From positions 1-6,181 of the forward strand of contig SXOM01000055.1 in the NCBI GenBank assembly GCA_005776735.1: a stretch of DNA of 6,181 nt, written 5' to 3'. Numbering within the stretch: the first letter of the stretch is position 1; each line of letters begins with the position of its first letter. The translations under genes were made by a program, and so were the position numbers. The notes beneath the pieces are model-generated. The model had not been told where the DNA came from and searched no databases. It was given only the letters and a program-made list of their open reading frames with translations. The DNA is from Pseudomonadota bacterium. Its GTDB lineage: Bacteria; Myxococcota_A; UBA796; SXON01. Shown here in pieces: positions 3,790 to 6,181 of the stretch.

Positions 3790-6087
3790 TTGCGCACATG
3801 GCTCCCGCTGCTCGCCCTCTTCGGCTGCACCACTGCCGCGCGCGACTCCGGCGACGAGTGCCCCGTGTGGTACCCCGACCTCGACGGTGACCGCTTCGGC
3901 GACGCGTCGGGCGGCATCCACACCTGCAGCCCCGAGGCGGGCTGGGTCGACGTCGCCGACGACTGTGACGACACCCAGGCGTCGGTCTCCCCGGCGGCCA
4001 CCGAGCGGTGCGGAGGCGGCGACGAGGACTGCGACGGCCTGGTCGACGACGACGATGACCTCGTGGATGGCGAAACCACCACCACCTGGTACCCCGATGC
4101 CGACGGCGACGGCTGGGTGGGGGGGAGCAGCGGCGGCGTGTCCGCGTGCGCGGCCCCCGACGGCTACGCCGACCAGCTCGGCGACTGCTACGACGACGAC
4201 TCCACCGCCTACCCCGGCGCGCCCGAACACTGCGACGGCGTCGACCACGACTGCGACGCCCTCCTCCGGGAGGCCGACTCGGTCGACGTGGTGACGTGGG
4301 GCCGCGACGCCGACGGCGACGGCTACGGCAGCGCCGCCGAGACCCTCACCGCCTGCGACGCCCCCGAGGGCCACGTGGCCGACCTCACCGACTGCGACGA
4401 CGCCCGCGGCGACGTACACCCCGACGCGCCGGAGGCCTGCGACGACCTCGACGCCGACTGCGACGGCGGCACGCGGGACGCAGACTCCCTCGACGCCGAG
4501 ACCTGGTCCCCGGACCTCGACGCCGACGGCTTCGGCGGCGCCGACGCCGCGGGCACGCCGGCCTGCGACGCCCCGGCCGACGCGGTCGCCGACGCCACCG
4601 ATTGCGACGACACCGCGCACGACACCCACCCCGGCGCCGACGAACGTTGCGATGGCGACGACACCGACTGTGACGGCGACACGCTGGACCCCGAGTCGGT
4701 CGACGCCGGCTCGTGGTACGCCGACGCCGATGGCGACGGCTACGGCGATGCCAGCGTGGCCTCCACGGCGTGCGATGAACCCGCCGGCGCGGTCGCCGAC
4801 GACAACGACTGCGACGACACCGCGGCCACCACCCACCCCGGCGCCGACGAATACTGCAACGATGTCGACGACGACTGCGACGGGGCCATCGACCTCGGGG
4901 CGATCGACCGGAGCACGTGGTACTTCGACGCCGACGGCGACGGCTACGGCGTGGCCACGGCGACCACCACCGCCTGCGACCAGCCCCCCGACTACGCCGC
5001 GACCGACGGGGACTGCGCCACCACCGACCCGACCATCCACCCCGGGGCCGCCGACGCCTGCGACGGAGTGGACCACGACTGCGACGGAGAGGTCGACGAA
5101 GACGACTCCACCGACGCCCCCGCCTGGTATGCCGACGCCGACACCGACGGCTATGGCGATGCCACCGACGCGAGCACCGCCTGCGAGGTCCCGGCCGGCC
5201 GCGTCGCCGACGCCACCGACTGCGACGACGCCGACGACGCGGTGAACCCGGCGGCCACCGAGGTCTGCGACGCGGTGGACGAGGACTGCGACGGCGTGGC
5301 CGACGACGACGCGCTCGACGCCGTCACCTGGTACACCGACGCCGACGGCGACGGCTACGGCGACGACGCCACCGTGTCCACGGGCTGCACGGCGGCCGCC
5401 GGCTCGGTCGCGACCGGCGGCGACTGTGACGACGCCGATCCCACCATCTTCCCCGGGGCCACCGAGGTGTGCGGCGACGGCGTGGACCACGACTGCGACG
5501 GCGAAGACGGCATGGGCGGCCCGTGGTACGCCGACGCCGACGGCGACGGCTACGGCGACGCCGCGGCCCTGTCCACCGCCTGCGCACAGCCCGCCGACCA
5601 CGTGGCCGACGCCAGCGACTGCGACGACACCGACGCCACGCTCTACCCGGGCGCCCCGGTCCCGACCGGCGACGACACGTGGCTCCGCTTCGACGGCACG
5701 GGCGGCTCGTCCGGCGGCGCTGCCGGGCCGCTGCTGGCCGACTTCCCGACCACGGCCAGCGGCACGGCCTCCGACGCGGCCGCCCTCCTCGCCGCATCGG
5801 GCAGCGCCTACAACTACGCCACGCTCGGCTTCCGCACCTGGGTGTACGCGGCGGAGCCGATGACGTGGGACGCGACCATCAACGGCGACGACGAGTACAG
5901 CCTCTCCGTCGACGGCGCCTACGTGACCGGCGGCGCCGGCGTCGGCTGGGTGAGCGGCAGCGTCGACCTCGGGTGCGGGTGGCACGAGCTCGACGCCATC
6001 GTGGCCAACGGCGTGGGGACCATCGAGTACTACTTCGATGTCGCGCCCAGCACGGTCTTCGACGCCATGTCCAGCACCGAGCCATGA
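3790..6087 (+). CDS. lipoprotein with nine MopE-type acidic metal-binding modules
   Basis: 765 aa. Start is TTG at 3790, chosen because GAGGTG (3780-3785) precedes it and because it gives a compact lipoprotein signal: MRTWLPLLALFGC, lipobox LFGC with Cys13 lipidated. An upstream TTG at 3742 has no such site. Residues 27-623 are nine tandem modules of 65-73 aa (last one half-length). Each begins WY.DADGDGYG, then has a Cys, DCDD....PGA.E.C and ends CDG.D.DCDG..D. These match the Cu-binding_MopE / 'putative metal-binding motif' repeat common in Myxococcota secreted proteins. The Asp-rich loops resemble thrombospondin type 3 and EF-hand-like calcium loops; four Cys per full module suggest disulfides. 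Residues 624-765 form a separate beta-rich domain; FRTWVYAAEPMTW and NGDDEYSLSVDG are loosely reminiscent of PA14-like sandwiches, low confidence. Likely outer-membrane or surface anchored. The actual ligand (Ca, Cu or other) cannot be read from sequence. It overlaps the next lipoprotein gene by four bases. Confidence 0.93.
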   Translation: MRTWLPLLALFGCTTAARDSGDECPVWYPDLDGDRFGDASGGIHTCSPEAGWVDVADDCDDTQASVSPAATERCGGGDEDCDGLVDDDDDLVDGETTTTWYPDADGDGWVGGSSGGVSACAAPDGYADQLGDCYDDDSTAYPGAPEHCDGVDHDCDALLREADSVDVVTWGRDADGDGYGSAAETLTACDAPEGHVADLTDCDDARGDVHPDAPEACDDLDADCDGGTRDADSLDAETWSPDLDADGFGGADAAGTPACDAPADAVADATDCDDTAHDTHPGADERCDGDDTDCDGDTLDPESVDAGSWYADADGDGYGDASVASTACDEPAGAVADDNDCDDTAATTHPGADEYCNDVDDDCDGAIDLGAIDRSTWYFDADGDGYGVATATTTACDQPPDYAATDGDCATTDPTIHPGAADACDGVDHDCDGEVDEDDSTDAPAWYADADTDGYGDATDASTACEVPAGRVADATDCDDADDAVNPAATEVCDAVDEDCDGVADDDALDAVTWYTDADGDGYGDDATVSTGCTAAAGSVATGGDCDDADPTIFPGATEVCGDGVDHDCDGEDGMGGPWYADADGDGYGDAAALSTACAQPADHVADASDCDDTDATLYPGAPVPTGDDTWLRFDGTGGSSGGAAGPLLADFPTTASGTASDAAALLAASGSAYNYATLGFRTWVYAAEPMTWDATINGDDEYSLSVDGAYVTGGAGVGWVSGSVDLGCGWHELDAIVANGVGTIEYYFDVAPSTVFDAMSSTEP
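3868..5658 (+). repeat. tandem array of eight full and one half coding modules
   Basis: Modules begin at the Trp codons at 3868, 4087, 4297, 4504, 4714, 4918, 5125, 5329 and 5524, giving unit lengths of 73, 70, 69, 70, 68, 69, 68 and 65 codons and a final 45. The second module is degenerate (DCYDDD, and CDALLREAD in place of CDG..D), and the sixth has DCATTD in place of DCDD. The ninth stops after PGAP and lacks the CDG.D.DCDG half. A 24-bp core coding DADGDGYG is identical in modules 3, 6, 8 and 9. Modules 8 and 9 share a 30-bp exact match (5336-5365 and 5531-5560). Confidence 0.92.
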
Positions 6088-6181
6088 TCGGGGCGGCGCG
6101 CCGCGACCGTCCGCACGTCGGGCCGGGGCTGGCGCGCACCGCGGCGCTGGTCGCGGCCCTCGCCGGGTGCGCGGGCCGCCC
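6084..6181 (+). CDS. lipoprotein, N-terminal fragment cut by window end
   Basis: Only 32 codons are visible. ATG at 6084 overlaps the TGA of the repeat lipoprotein (ATGA), the usual sign of translational coupling. The peptide starts MIGAARRDRPHVGPGLAR, a basic stretch, followed by hydrophobic TAALVAALAGC with a textbook lipobox LAGC, Cys29 as the lipidation site. The frame is open to the window edge. The n-region is somewhat long, and the Shine-Dalgarno is weak, as expected of a coupled gene. The mature protein is not seen, so no function can be given; it is probably a partner of the repeat lipoprotein. Confidence 0.72.
   Translation, partial: MIGAARRDRPHVGPGLARTAALVAALAGCAGR

Noticed and set aside
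3335..4294. Plus-strand open frame spanning the intergenic region into the lipoprotein gene
   Set aside because: Composition (Ala/Pro/Arg/Thr) is an out-of-frame reading of the real gene, and its start lies in the hairpin-rich non-coding region.
3868..5658. Regularly spaced repeats as a CRISPR array
   Set aside because: Period is about 205 bp, the repeats are in-frame protein modules of a MopE-type lipoprotein, and there are no cas genes.
3766..5985. 739-aa minus-strand open frame opposite the repeat lipoprotein
   Set aside because: The Val/Gly/Ala repeats are the reverse complement of GAC/GCC/GGC-rich modules; no signal, start context or domain supports it.

Overview
The window is very GC-rich and comes from a Gram-negative (diderm) bacterium. 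The base composition, the mitochondrial-type citrate synthase and the large lipoprotein built of MopE-type acidic repeats together suggest a Myxococcota or related 'deltaproteobacterial' lineage. That placement is an inference from gene content; there is no rRNA or marker phylogeny here.

Layout. On the minus strand, 144-1322 encodes a complete citrate synthase. Upstream of it in the same direction, 1502-2209 encodes a small exported protein that looks like an outer-membrane beta-barrel. A 75-bp, unusually AT-rich divergent intergenic region (2210-2284) follows. It holds a palindrome sitting between possible -35 and -10 hexamers. A near-perfect Fur box (2281-2299) covers the start codon of the first plus-strand gene. 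The plus strand then has a two-gene operon with an ATGA overlap: an exported FMN-binding-domain protein carrying the SGAT flavin-attachment motif (2285-2830), and a 163-aa protein with four predicted membrane helices and several histidines (2827-3318). A 471-bp non-coding stretch (3319-3789) is dense in inverted repeats. It includes two copies of CGGCGTT-N14-AACGCCG with identical arms and identical spacing. Next comes a lipoprotein gene (3790-6087, TTG start) with eight full and one half MopE-type modules and a C-terminal beta-rich domain. The start of a second lipoprotein gene overlaps its stop codon (6084 onward) and is cut by the window edge.

How the genes may work together. The most interesting unit is the divergent 1502-3318 cassette: outer-membrane barrel, periplasmic flavoprotein and histidine-bearing four-helix membrane protein around one Fur-type control region. 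A reasonable hypothesis is an iron-regulated envelope electron-transfer module in which electrons cross the inner membrane, pass to periplasmic FMN and reduce iron. The regulatory evidence is strong and the domain evidence for the flavoprotein is good; the reaction itself is inferred. The lipoproteins at 3790 and 6084 form a separate unit, probably surface-exposed and calcium- or metal-binding. Citrate synthase is a housekeeping TCA enzyme, separated from the barrel gene by a hairpin-containing gap.
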